This document shows, one piece after another, positions 7,084 through 15,969 of a stretch of DNA of 35,511 nt. The notes beneath the pieces were generated by a model. It ran no database searches and had not been told where the DNA came from. It was given only the letters and a program-made list of their open reading frames with translations. Source of the stretch: an uncultured Bacteroidota bacterium (lineage in GTDB: Bacteria > Bacteroidota > Bacteroidia > Chitinophagales > Chitinophagaceae); contig CAIJXU010000080.1 of assembly GCA_903824725.1 (NCBI GenBank), forward strand, positions 1 through 35,511. The letters are read 5' to 3'. The translations under genes were made by a program, and so were the position numbers. Numbering within the stretch: position 1 is the stretch's first letter; the number at the start of each line of letters is the position of its first letter.

Positions 7084-7694
7084 TCACTAAATATTTTGCC
7101 GATTTCACGCCGCATCAACTGCAACAGTTTGCGTCATTGGAAGAAGCATACAAGGATTGGAATGCAAAAATCAATGTGGTATCTCGTAAAGATATTGACC
7201 AACTTTATTTACACCATGTATTACATAGTCTTTCAATAGCAGCCATTGCAGAATGGGAAAAAGGCACACAGGTGATTGATATTGGTTGTGGTGGTGGCTT
7301 CCCAAGTGTACCCCTTGCTATCTTTTTTCCTGAAGTACAGTTTTACGCTGTGGATAGTATTGCAAAAAAATTAAAAGTGGTAGATGCTGTTTGTGAAATG
7401 GCAGGGATTAAAAATATTACAACAAAACATACCAGGGTTGAAGAAATTAAAAATAAAAAATTTGATTACGCCATTAGTCGCGCAGTGGCACCACTAAGAG
7501 ATTTATGGCAATGGGCTGGACCCTTGCTTATAAAAAAGGCAAACCAACCCAATGGATTGATTTGCCTTAAAGGTGGCGACTTACACCAAGAAATTTTTGA
7601 AAGTGGTGTACGTCCTAAAATGATGTCTATTTATGAAATATTTCCAGAGGACTATTTTCAGGAAAAATTTATCATTCAAGTAAAGAAACCTTAG
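7053..7694 (+). CDS. rsmG: 16S rRNA (guanine527-N7)-methyltransferase
   Basis: Methylates G527 of 16S rRNA using SAM. At 213 residues it has the normal size for RsmG/GidB. The N-terminal helices include NVVSRKD (41-47) and LHHVLHSL, the substrate-side signature. The SAM-binding motif is VIDIGCGGGFPSVPLAI (74-90), followed by YAVDSIAKKLKVV and the family motif DYAISRAVAPL. The C-terminus ends with a strand around IIQVKKP. It starts inside the end of the glycosyltransferase gene and has no promoter of its own. Its 3' end overlaps the convergent M1 peptidase gene by 4 nt. Confidence 0.96.
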   Translation: MESPTEKLELITKYFADFTPHQLQQFASLEEAYKDWNAKINVVSRKDIDQLYLHHVLHSLSIAAIAEWEKGTQVIDIGCGGGFPSVPLAIFFPEVQFYAVDSIAKKLKVVDAVCEMAGIKNITTKHTRVEEIKNKKFDYAISRAVAPLRDLWQWAGPLLIKKANQPNGLICLKGGDLHQEIFESGVRPKMMSIYEIFPEDYFQEKFIIQVKKP

Positions 7695-9595
7695 TTAGGT
7701 ATTTCCAATTTATTATTAGTTCTGTTGATATCTGGCATTCGAAAGCTAGGATCTATTTCAATTGACTTTAATGATGACAATGGTTTGCTTGTTTCAAAAG
7801 TATAAGTAGGTGATCCCCATTGCCATTCACGATGAACAATACGATTTACTACACTCTCAGCACCCTTTGCTCCTAACATTAAATCAAGTGGCATATAATG
7901 CAGCTCACTTGTACCGTCCTTATAAGTGACAAGTACTTCAATAGGCATAGGTAATTTGCCATTTCGTTGAATACTAATGATGGCGGTGTTATTACCTGCT
8001 TGAATATCGTTCAATCCATAATCGATAGTCTTAGTCGAGTTCACCCAATACTCTTTAAACCATTGCAATTGTATACCACTTGTTTTTTCTGCAACACGAA
8101 TAAAATCATTGGCATTGGGATGCTTAAATTTCCAAGTGTTATAATAATTCATCATGATAACATCGCGAACCGAATCACCTACGATATATCCTAAAACGCC
8201 TAAAAACGTTGCTCCTTTCGAATAAGCAGCATTACTATAGGCATAGTTGGTATTAAAATGATCAGCATGCGTTGTTAATGGCTCTTCGAGTCCACTTTTC
8301 ACTAAAGCTAAGTAACCATTATAGCTACCAGCTTGGGTCAAGGGTAAGTCTAATTTAGCTCGAGCAATATTTGCAGCTACTTGGGTTTTTGCTTTTTCAC
8401 TGATAAAAGGAGATTGTGCAGCCACATTAGCATCATACCATCTTGATACTTTGCTTTCAGCAAAAGTTGCAAATCCTTCATCCATCCATGCATATAAACT
8501 TTCGTTGGTGCCTAATACTTGTTGATACCAATTGTGCATCCACTCATGAAAAACAGTTCCTAAACTTGGTCCTTTTATTAAAGTGGCCATTGCATATTCC
8601 ATTCCTCCATCACCCCCTTGAATAAATGAATATTGTGGGTAAGGGTAAGCGCCAAAGTTTTTCTCAATAAAGGGTAACGCTTTCTCCGCTGCCCACAAAA
8701 CGTTTGCCCATGCGCTATCTGTACTCGCATTTTTTTCCTTATAATAAACATGTATCGTTAAACCTTTGCGTACTTCCTTAAATAAATGTTTGAATTGATT
8801 ATCGGCAGCCCATACAAAATCATGCACATTATTTCCTTTAAAGTTCCAAGTTTGCAAACCCTCTTTAGTAGGTATTGAATTTGGATTTTGTAGCACCCCT
8901 GTAGCCGCAACCATATAAGATTTATCTAATTGCAAACTCACATCAAAATTGCCCCATACCCCATAAAACTCACGTGCTATATAAGCATTGGTATTCCATC
9001 CTTGATAATCATATTCCACCATTTTAGGGTACCATTGGCTCATTGAATATCGAACACCTTCGGCATTGTCTCTTCCTGATCTTCTGATTTGCTTAGGCAC
9101 TTGCGCTTCAAATACCAATGATAATTTAACAGCTGTTTTAGGTGCGATGGGATTGGTTAATTGCACTTCTAAAATAGTTTCGTGTTCAATTAATTTTTGC
9201 GCCTTGCCTGCCATTAAAATTTGACTCACTCTTTGGTAACCAATTTCAGTGGGTGTTAATTTTTGGATACGATCTGTAACACGCGCATCCCAATCTTTAA
9301 TCACGTCCCCTCTTCTACTGGTCATTGTATTTTTTCCTAATTCTCTACTACGCACATCCATTGAAGAATTGGGCTGAAATGCATTCCAGTATAAATGAAA
9401 ATATACTTTTCGTAATGTGTCGGTTGAATTATTGGTGTAAACAATATCCTCTGTTCCTTTTACAATATTGGTAGTGACATCCAATGCTGCTTTTATTTTA
9501 TAGTCGATATGTTGTTGCCAACGATCGGCTTGTGCCACTAATAAATTAATAAATGTAAAAATGCCAATAATGAATAGAAAAAACTTCTTGATCAT
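7691..9595 (-). CDS. M1-family metallopeptidase, exported
   Basis: A zinc aminopeptidase-like protein of 634 residues. A signal peptide (about 1-21, ending LLVAQ) predicts export to the periplasm or beyond. The N-terminal beta domain is followed by the gluzincin core: the substrate-binding GGMEYA (330-335), the zinc site HEWMHNW (H350, E351, H354) and the third ligand E373 in MDEGFATFAE. The GxMEN motif of classic M1 enzymes reads GGMEY here, a variation seen in Bacteroidota homologues as I recall. No C-terminal secretion-sorting domain is evident. It is the last gene of the probable pepP-pssA-purS-rsmI unit, 22 nt after rsmI. Confidence 0.93.
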   Translation of the reverse strand: MIKKFFLFIIGIFTFINLLVAQADRWQQHIDYKIKAALDVTTNIVKGTEDIVYTNNSTDTLRKVYFHLYWNAFQPNSSMDVRSRELGKNTMTSRRGDVIKDWDARVTDRIQKLTPTEIGYQRVSQILMAGKAQKLIEHETILEVQLTNPIAPKTAVKLSLVFEAQVPKQIRRSGRDNAEGVRYSMSQWYPKMVEYDYQGWNTNAYIAREFYGVWGNFDVSLQLDKSYMVAATGVLQNPNSIPTKEGLQTWNFKGNNVHDFVWAADNQFKHLFKEVRKGLTIHVYYKEKNASTDSAWANVLWAAEKALPFIEKNFGAYPYPQYSFIQGGDGGMEYAMATLIKGPSLGTVFHEWMHNWYQQVLGTNESLYAWMDEGFATFAESKVSRWYDANVAAQSPFISEKAKTQVAANIARAKLDLPLTQAGSYNGYLALVKSGLEEPLTTHADHFNTNYAYSNAAYSKGATFLGVLGYIVGDSVRDVIMMNYYNTWKFKHPNANDFIRVAEKTSGIQLQWFKEYWVNSTKTIDYGLNDIQAGNNTAIISIQRNGKLPMPIEVLVTYKDGTSELHYMPLDLMLGAKGAESVVNRIVHREWQWGSPTYTFETSKPLSSLKSIEIDPSFRMPDINRTNNKLEIPN

Positions 9596-9617
9596 AAGAT
9601 TAAATTAAGAAGCTAAT

Positions 9618-10286
9618 TTAATCATTTTTACCTTCCACGACGATGACAATTTCGCCTTTTACTTGCTTTTCAGAAAAATATTTGACTAGATTTCCTAATG
9701 TATCCGTAATGTTCTCCTCGTAAATCTTTGTTAGCTCCCTACTCACGGATGCCTTTCGCTCAGCGCCAAAGTGGGTGGCGAATAATTCCAAGGTTTTTAC
9801 AAGGCGCATAGGGCTTTCATAAAAAATCATGGTGCGCTCCTCATTGGCCAAGGATTCCATTAATGTTTTGCGTCCTTTTTTCAGTGGAATAAACCCTTCA
9901 AAAATAAAACGAGTTGCAGGTAACCCACTATTCACTAGCGCAGGTACAAACGCGGTAGCACCTGGTAAACTTGTGATGGCCACACCGGCTGTTTTACATG
10001 CACGAACCAATAAAAAAGCAGGATCAGAAATACCTGGTGTCCCTGCGTCTGTAATTAATGCAATATTTTTTCCAGCTTGTAATTGTTGCACCAAATGATC
10101 CAACACTTTATGTTCATTGTGTTGATGATAAGGAGTTAATGGCTTATGAATTTTATAATGCTGTAATAATTTAGATGAAGTACGTGTGTCTTCACATAAA
10201 ATAAAATCAACCGATTGCAAAACCTCAATTGCCCTAAAAGTAAAATCTTTTAAATTTCCAATAGGTGTAGGCACTAAGTATAACAT
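9618..10286 (-). CDS. rsmI: 16S rRNA (cytidine1402-2'-O)-methyltransferase
   Basis: Adds a 2'-O-methyl group to C1402 in the decoding centre of 16S rRNA. At 222 residues it is the short form of the family, lacking the C-terminal extension of the 280-aa enzymes. Diagnostic segments are LYLVPTPIGNLKDFTFRA (2-19), CEDTRTSSKLL (31-41), the SAM-pocket ITDAGTPGISDPA (78-90), LPGATAFVPALVNSGLP and FIFEGFIPLKKGRK. It lies 41 nt downstream of purS and 22 nt upstream of the M1 peptidase on the same strand. Confidence 0.96.
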   Translation of the reverse strand: MLYLVPTPIGNLKDFTFRAIEVLQSVDFILCEDTRTSSKLLQHYKIHKPLTPYHQHNEHKVLDHLVQQLQAGKNIALITDAGTPGISDPAFLLVRACKTAGVAITSLPGATAFVPALVNSGLPATRFIFEGFIPLKKGRKTLMESLANEERTMIFYESPMRLVKTLELFATHFGAERKASVSRELTKIYEENITDTLGNLVKYFSEKQVKGEIVIVVEGKND

Positions 10287-10327
10287 GGAAATAATTAAGT
10301 AATTAAAAAGTGGAAATTGCCAGTGAA

Positions 10328-10576
10328 CTATTGAACAATTTCAATTTCAAAATATTCCATTACAGCGTTGGCTAATAATTTCTTACTAGCTTCTTCGGCC
10401 ACAGACTTCGCTTCTGTCTCGGAGGCTGCTTCTATTTGCAAAGTGATATGTTTACCCACCCTTACATCACTTATCCCTTTCATGCCTAAATTATGTAAAC
10501 CACCTAACACGGCTTTGCCTTGAGGGTCTAATAAATCTTTTAATGGCATCACTTTAATTTGAACTTGGTATATCAT
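10328..10576 (-). CDS. purS: Phosphoribosylformylglycinamidine synthase subunit PurS
   Basis: Small structural subunit that bridges PurQ and PurL in the fourth step of purine synthesis. At 82 residues it has the normal size. It shows the PurS pattern MPLKDLLDPQGKAVLGGLHNLG followed by VRVGKHITLQIEA and a C-terminal helix and strand (VMEYFEIEIVQ). Presence of a separate purS implies a short PurL and a separate PurQ elsewhere in the genome. It is sandwiched between pssA (6 nt upstream) and rsmI, away from other purine genes. Confidence 0.93.
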   Translation of the reverse strand: MIYQVQIKVMPLKDLLDPQGKAVLGGLHNLGMKGISDVRVGKHITLQIEAASETEAKSVAEEASKKLLANAVMEYFEIEIVQ

Positions 10577-10582
10577 ATAGAA

Positions 10583-11356
10583 TTATTGAATAATTGTTTT
10601 TTTGTACAACAAAGATACTAAGCAATACCCCATAAAGCCAAATGGAATGGCCAGCCATTTATAAAAATATCCTGTCAATGCTATTTCAATAGCGACTAAT
10701 AATAATGGTATGACTAATTTTCGTTTATTGGACAGCCCTTTTAGTGCTAACATAGGCAGGCTCATCACCATTAAATAACTCACCATTATAATATATACAT
10801 ACCAAAACATTGGAGTTAATAAAATTTGAGCAGCCCAACCCGAATGCCAATAAATCAAGGGAAACGAAGCAGTTAATAGACCAATCATAGGAATAGGCAC
10901 GCCTTTGAAATAAGTAGTTTGTGTCACATCCAAATTGAATCTCCCTAATCGATACGCACCCGCCATTGGAATTAAAAAGGCAGGTGCTAATAATAGCGAG
11001 TTATGACTTAAAGCATTTACATCATTGGCTAAGGCCATTCTTAAAAATTGAAAAACAATACAAGCAGGAGCAACACCAAAACTCACCACATCTGCAAGTG
11101 AATCTAATTGCTTCCCCATTTCTGAGGATACTTTTAATAATCTTGCTACAAATCCATCAAAAAAATCAATCACTGCCGCAATGGCTATAAATAAACTAGC
11201 CATATATAGTTGCTCTGGCATTTCAATAATCATAGCTCCTGTTTCATCAATGGATGCAATTGCGCCTGCTTGAAACACATACACAATAGCCCAACATCCA
11301 AAAAATAAATTTAGGAGTGTAATTAAATTAGGAATTTGATTTTTAAATGAAGACAT
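10583..11356 (-). CDS. pssA: CDP-diacylglycerol--serine O-phosphatidyltransferase
   Basis: Makes phosphatidylserine, the precursor of phosphatidylethanolamine, in the inner membrane. The CDP-alcohol phosphatidyltransferase signature is perfect: DFFDGFVAR, eight residues, G, three residues, D, three residues, D, with the four metal-binding aspartates at 64, 67, 85 and 89. Several membrane helices flank it (about 10-28, 51-66, 92-108 and more to the C-terminus). At 257 residues it is typical of the Bacillus-type integral enzyme. It sits 3 nt downstream of pepP and 6 nt upstream of purS, so co-transcription is likely. Confidence 0.94.
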   Translation of the reverse strand: MSSFKNQIPNLITLLNLFFGCWAIVYVFQAGAIASIDETGAMIIEMPEQLYMASLFIAIAAVIDFFDGFVARLLKVSSEMGKQLDSLADVVSFGVAPACIVFQFLRMALANDVNALSHNSLLLAPAFLIPMAGAYRLGRFNLDVTQTTYFKGVPIPMIGLLTASFPLIYWHSGWAAQILLTPMFWYVYIIMVSYLMVMSLPMLALKGLSNKRKLVIPLLLVAIEIALTGYFYKWLAIPFGFMGYCLVSLLYKKTIIQ

Positions 11357-11359
11357 GCT

Positions 11360-12658
11360 TTATTTTTTGTTTCGTTTCATGAGTGCTTCAATTTCTTCAA
11401 CAGTAATTGGAATATTTTTCATCAAATCCTGATTTCCATTGGCTGTTATCCAGAAATTATTTTCAATCCTTACACCCATACCTTCTTCTTTGATGTAAAT
11501 GCCTGGCTCAATGGTAAATACCATGCCCGCAGTAATAGGAGCTGTTCTTGTTCCTAGGTCATGTACATCTAATCCTAAATGATGTGAAATACCATGGTAT
11601 AAATATTTTCTGTATGCTCTATTTTCAAGATCCTCATTTTTCACATCTGCTTTTTTTAACAACCCAATTTTCAAAAATTGTTGTGTTGCTTCCTCTCCTA
11701 TCTTATCAGTGTATTTTACAATACTGATGCCTGGTTTTAAAATTGATTTTGCATAATTATGCAAATGCAAACATGCATTGTACACTTGTTTTTGGCGTCT
11801 TGTAAATTTACCATTGACAGGTACTGTTCTTGTCAAATCAGCACAGTAGCCACCATATTCTGCACCAAAATCCATTAAAACCAATTCGCCATCCTTACAA
11901 ACATTATTATTAATATTATAATGCAAGGTTCGCGCATTGTCACCGCTAGCAATGATGCTATGATAAGCAACTCCTGTTGCACGTTGGCTTAAAAATGAAT
12001 GATAAATTTCAGCTTCAATTTCATACTCATGCACGCCTGGTTGTATGAATTGCAGTAATCTTCTAAATGCAACATCGGTAATATCAATGGCTTTTTGAAT
12101 CACTGCCACTTCTTCCTTGGTTTTAATTCCTCTCAATTCCTTCATTAATTTTGCTGCTCTCAAATACTGATGCAGCGGATACCTTGATTGCATTTCATCA
12201 ATAAACCTATACTCATTAGTACGAATTAAATTATTCTTACGATCATTTTCATTTGAATCCAAATAAATAGCATCCGCTAAGTGAATCCAAGGTTGCAATA
12301 AACCATCTAAGGAATCCACCCAAACAATAGTGGTCATACCTGAAATTTTAGTAGCCTCATTTGCCCTTAATCTTTTACCATCCCAAATTTCCTTTAACTC
12401 TTGTGGACGAACTAACACTAATACTTCTCTATATTTTGGATCAGGATTATCCGGAAACAAAATCACCATGGAACCCTCTTGTTCAATACCAGACAACCAA
12501 AATAATTCGGTGTTTTGTTTGAAATTATGAAGTGCATCCGCATTGTATGGAAATTCATCATTGCTCACAAAAATAGCAATACTGTTTTTTTGCATCTTTG
12601 ATACAAAACGCTTTCTGTTTTGTATAAAAATTTTAGAATCTAATGGTGTGTATTTCAT
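11360..12658 (-). CDS. pepP: Xaa-Pro aminopeptidase (aminopeptidase P, M24B)
   Basis: Removes N-terminal residues that precede proline. The 432 residues contain an AMP_N domain (about 1-140) and a creatinase/pita-bread metallopeptidase domain (about 180-428). The five dimetal ligands are visible: D263 (LMDFGAEYGGY), D274 (CADLTRT), H359 (GISHHLGLDVHD), E384 (FTIEPGIYI) and E399 (GVRIEN). No signal peptide is present, so it is cytoplasmic. It heads the run pepP-pssA-purS-rsmI-M1 peptidase. The 64-nt gap to recG contains no clear -7 box. Confidence 0.94.
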   Translation of the reverse strand: MKYTPLDSKIFIQNRKRFVSKMQKNSIAIFVSNDEFPYNADALHNFKQNTELFWLSGIEQEGSMVILFPDNPDPKYREVLVLVRPQELKEIWDGKRLRANEATKISGMTTIVWVDSLDGLLQPWIHLADAIYLDSNENDRKNNLIRTNEYRFIDEMQSRYPLHQYLRAAKLMKELRGIKTKEEVAVIQKAIDITDVAFRRLLQFIQPGVHEYEIEAEIYHSFLSQRATGVAYHSIIASGDNARTLHYNINNNVCKDGELVLMDFGAEYGGYCADLTRTVPVNGKFTRRQKQVYNACLHLHNYAKSILKPGISIVKYTDKIGEEATQQFLKIGLLKKADVKNEDLENRAYRKYLYHGISHHLGLDVHDLGTRTAPITAGMVFTIEPGIYIKEEGMGVRIENNFWITANGNQDLMKNIPITVEEIEALMKRNKK

Positions 12659-12722
12659 GTTGTTCTTTTTTTGTATAAATAGGTCATGATGGGCTCAGCA
12701 AGTTAATTAAAAAATCTGCTTC

Positions 12723-14885
12723 TTATGCGATCTTACCCCATCCAATTTTGTTTTTTTGGGTTTGTAAAAACAATTTTGTGCTTTGATGTTCGGGCAAGCT
12801 TAAAGTAGGGTCCTTTTCACTGATGCTGGCCGCCGCTTCCTTGGCTAATTCTAAGTTAGCTCGGTCATTTATAATATTGGCCAATTTAAAATTCAAAGCC
12901 CCACTTTGTCTGGTTCCATCAATATCTCCAGGCCCCCTTAATTCCAAATCCTTTTCTGCTATAACAAAACCATCGGTGGTACTACACATGATTTTTAAGC
13001 GCTCCTTGGCTTCTCGACTGGCCTTTACACTGCTTAAAAGTATACAATAACTTTGCTCAGAACCCCTGCCCACTCGACCGCGTAATTGGTGCAATTGAGA
13101 AAGTCCAAATTTCTCAGAACTCTCAATCACCATCACCGAAGCATTGGGCACATTCACCCCTACTTCAATAACTGTAGTACCTACTAATATTTGTGTATCA
13201 CCGCTCACAAAACGCTTCATATTGGTTTCCTTTTCGATACTTTTTTGTCGGCCGTGTACCATGCTTATTTTATACTTGGGCTCAGGAAAATGACTTTTTA
13301 CTTGTTCATATCCTTGCATTAAATCCTCATAACTCATTTTTTCACTTTCCTCAATTAATGGATATACATAGTAAGCTTGTCGCCCTTTTGTAATTTCTGT
13401 TTTAACAAAATCCATCACATTCGCCCTCGTCGTTTCATAACGATGCACTGTTTTAATGGCTTGTCTTCCAGGAGGCAATTCATCCATCACACTATAATCT
13501 AAATCTCCATAGGCGGTCATGGCTAATGTTCTTGGAATAGGCGTTGCAGTCATCACTAATACATGCGGAGGAATAACTGCTTTTTTCCAAAGTTGTGCGC
13601 GTTGCGCAACCCCAAATCGATGTTGTTCGTCAATCACCGCCAACCCTAAATTTTTAAACTTTACTACTTCTTCAATGATGGCATGCGTTCCAACAACAAA
13701 ATGAATCGTATCGTCGGCTAATCCTTTTAATATGCGTCGTCTTTCGGCCACTTTAGTACTTCCTGTAAGCAATGCAATTTCAAGTGGCATTGATTTTAAT
13801 AAATCACTCAAGCTCGCATAGTGTTGCTGCGCCAAGATCTCCGTAGGGGCCATGATACAACTTTGAAATCCATTATCTGCTGCAAGCAACATACTTAATA
13901 ATGCAACCATCGTTTTTCCACTGCCCACATCTCCTTGCAATAATCTATTCATCTGTTTGCCCTTAGCGGTATCTACTCTAATTTCCTTAAACACTCTTTT
14001 TTGCGCACCAGTTAATTCAAAGGGTAAATATTTATTATAAAATTCATTAAAATGATCTCCCACTTTTTCAAATAAATGTCCCTTACTATTTTTATGTCTT
14101 TGGATTTTTATTAAATGAATTCGAAGTTGCGCAATAAATAATTCCTCAAAAATTAAACGATCTAATGCTTTTTTATATAAAGTAGCCGAATTAGGAAAAT
14201 GCACCTGTCTAAATGCCTCCCATCTGCTTAGTCGATTTGTTAATAAAGCGCTAGGTAAATTTTCAGGCAAATCTCTTTCACTTATTTGTTGGAACAAGGT
14301 TTGTGTGAGCTTGCCAATTTGTTTCCCATTCAATCCCCTTGCTTTTAATTTTTCGGTCGAAGAATATACTGGTTCTAATAATGACTTTTGTCCTTGCGTC
14401 ATGGCCACATAGGGCTCAATTTCGGGGTGTACGATTTGTGCCCGTCCATTAAAAAAACTTACCCGACCAAATACTAAATACAATTGACCCTCCACTAAAT
14501 TTTTTTGAACCCAATTAATTCCTTGAAACCAAGCGAGTTCCAATTGACCCGTTTCGTCCCTTAATTGCGCTACCATCCTTTTTGAGCGTCGCTCCCCAAT
14601 CAATTCAACACCTTGTAACACCCCTTTTACCTGAATATAATCCTGATCAGGGGTAATGGACCTGATGGTATGCAACTTAGTTTTGTCTATATGCCGATGC
14701 GGAAAATGCTGCAACAAATCACCAAAAGTGTATATTTCTAGCTCCTTTTTAAGCAGATCTGCCCTAAGCGGGCCCACCCCCTTAAGGTATTCAATAGGAC
14801 TAGATAAAAGTGAGGCTTGACTCAAACTATTTTTTTTAGATTCTGCACAAATATCCCAAAAAGATGGCAAAAAATGGGTTCCCAT
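12723..14885 (-). CDS. recG: ATP-dependent DNA helicase RecG
   Basis: Regresses stalled replication forks and migrates Holliday junctions. Domains in order: an N-terminal wedge/OB domain (about 80-165), then superfamily 2 helicase motifs including GDVGSGKT (318-325, Walker A), MAPTEILAQQHY (345-356), DEQH (419-422), TATPIPRTLAMTAYGD, and the C-terminal GRVGRGSEQSYC and DLELRGPGDIDGTRQSG. The family usually begins close to SPIEYLKGVGP (29-39), so the first 20 or so residues look extra. The only nearer start is a TTG at 14825 (700 aa). The ATG at 14885 is kept as the only ATG, but it lies inside a non-coding stretch opposite the trpS promoter. Confidence 0.95.
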   Translation of the reverse strand: MGTHFLPSFWDICAESKKNSLSQASLLSSPIEYLKGVGPLRADLLKKELEIYTFGDLLQHFPHRHIDKTKLHTIRSITPDQDYIQVKGVLQGVELIGERRSKRMVAQLRDETGQLELAWFQGINWVQKNLVEGQLYLVFGRVSFFNGRAQIVHPEIEPYVAMTQGQKSLLEPVYSSTEKLKARGLNGKQIGKLTQTLFQQISERDLPENLPSALLTNRLSRWEAFRQVHFPNSATLYKKALDRLIFEELFIAQLRIHLIKIQRHKNSKGHLFEKVGDHFNEFYNKYLPFELTGAQKRVFKEIRVDTAKGKQMNRLLQGDVGSGKTMVALLSMLLAADNGFQSCIMAPTEILAQQHYASLSDLLKSMPLEIALLTGSTKVAERRRILKGLADDTIHFVVGTHAIIEEVVKFKNLGLAVIDEQHRFGVAQRAQLWKKAVIPPHVLVMTATPIPRTLAMTAYGDLDYSVMDELPPGRQAIKTVHRYETTRANVMDFVKTEITKGRQAYYVYPLIEESEKMSYEDLMQGYEQVKSHFPEPKYKISMVHGRQKSIEKETNMKRFVSGDTQILVGTTVIEVGVNVPNASVMVIESSEKFGLSQLHQLRGRVGRGSEQSYCILLSSVKASREAKERLKIMCSTTDGFVIAEKDLELRGPGDIDGTRQSGALNFKLANIINDRANLELAKEAAASISEKDPTLSLPEHQSTKLFLQTQKNKIGWGKIA

Positions 14886-14890
14886 TTCAT

Positions 14891-14898
14891 TATCTTCG
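14891..14898 (+). promoter_or_regulatory. Imperfect -7 box for trpS
   Basis: TATCTTCG matches TAnnTTTG with one mismatch and lies 7 nt before the trpS ATG at 14906. It makes an extended start at 14864 unlikely and predicts a very short leader. Confidence 0.4.
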
Positions 14899-14905
14899 CA
14901 CAGCT

Positions 14906-15919
14906 ATGGAAAAGGAAATTGTATTAAGCGGAATTAGGCCTACAGGGTTTTTGCATTTAGGGAACTATTTTGGTGCCATGCGCAATTATGTGCGTATGCA
15001 AGATGACTTTAATTGTTACTTTTTTGTAGCCAACTGGCATAGTTTAACCACCCATCCCGATACAAAGGAATTACAACAAAGTGTATTAAGAGTAGTGGCC
15101 GAAAATATTGCTTGCGGTTTGGATCCCAACAAAGTTTCCTTGTATGTACAAAGTGATGTTCCAGAAATTGCAGAATTATATTTGTATTTAAATATGTTGT
15201 CTTATAAAGGGGAGTTGGAAAAAACAACCACTTTTAAAGATAAAGTGCGCATGCAGCCCGACAATGTGAATGCAGGATTACTAACTTACCCTGTTTTACA
15301 AGCTGCTGATATTTTAATTCACCGTGCAGTGAAAGTGCCAGTGGGTAAAGACCAAGAACAAAATTTGGAAATGGCACGCAACTTTGCAGAACGTTTTAAC
15401 CATAGATATGGTGAAACTTTTCCATTACCTTATGCATTTAATTACAATAGTGATTTGGTAAAAATATTAGGATTGGATGGCGAGGGAAAAATGAGCAAAA
15501 GTGAAAATCAAATGACGACTTTGTTTTTAGCAGATACCGATGATTTGATTCGTAAAAAAGTAATGAAAGCCAAAACGGATCAAGGCCCTTTGAGCCCTAA
15601 TTCGGTAAAACCAGATTATATCCAAAACCTGTTTACATTGATGGGGTTAGTGAGTTCGGCAGATACTGTTAAAAAATTTGAGGAGGATTTTAATAATAGT
15701 TCCGAGGGAAATTGCATTATAAGATACGGCGATATGAAAAAGCAATTAGCCGAGGATATGGTGCATTTTATAAGCCCTATCCGTTCACAAGCCACTGATT
15801 TACAAAACAACAAGGCCCATTTATTGAAGATCATTAAGCAAGGGGCAGACAAGGCTAGAGCAAGCGCTTCGGGCACCCTTTCTCTAGTTCGCAAAACAAT
15901 TGGGATGGATTACCTATAA
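14906..15919 (+). CDS. trpS: Tryptophanyl-tRNA synthetase
   Basis: Charges tRNA-Trp. It is a class I synthetase of 337 residues from the chosen start, close to the bacterial norm of about 330-340. The N-terminal IVLSGIRPTGFLHLGNYFGAM holds the HIGH-like motif (HLGN). The catalytic-loop motif is GEGKMSKS (KMSKS) before the ENQMTTLFL segment. VGKDQEQNLEMARNFAERFN is the tryptophan/dimer region. An in-frame ATG at 14864 would add 14 residues that do not resemble the family and would precede the likely promoter, so I start at MEKEIVLSG. It is divergent from recG. Confidence 0.96.
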   Translation: MEKEIVLSGIRPTGFLHLGNYFGAMRNYVRMQDDFNCYFFVANWHSLTTHPDTKELQQSVLRVVAENIACGLDPNKVSLYVQSDVPEIAELYLYLNMLSYKGELEKTTTFKDKVRMQPDNVNAGLLTYPVLQAADILIHRAVKVPVGKDQEQNLEMARNFAERFNHRYGETFPLPYAFNYNSDLVKILGLDGEGKMSKSENQMTTLFLADTDDLIRKKVMKAKTDQGPLSPNSVKPDYIQNLFTLMGLVSSADTVKKFEEDFNNSSEGNCIIRYGDMKKQLAEDMVHFISPIRSQATDLQNNKAHLLKIIKQGADKARASASGTLSLVRKTIGMDYL

Positions 15920-15969
15920 AACTTTTAAAAAAATAAATAGTACATCAACTATTTTGTATTTTCACTATC

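Noticed and set aside
7691..7694. Frameshift or fusion at the rsmG/M1 peptidase junction
   Set aside because: The genes are convergent and complete; a 4-nt overlap of stop codons is normal.
14864..14905. Fourteen-residue extension of TrpS
   Set aside because: It precedes the likely promoter and the family starts at the IVLSG strand.
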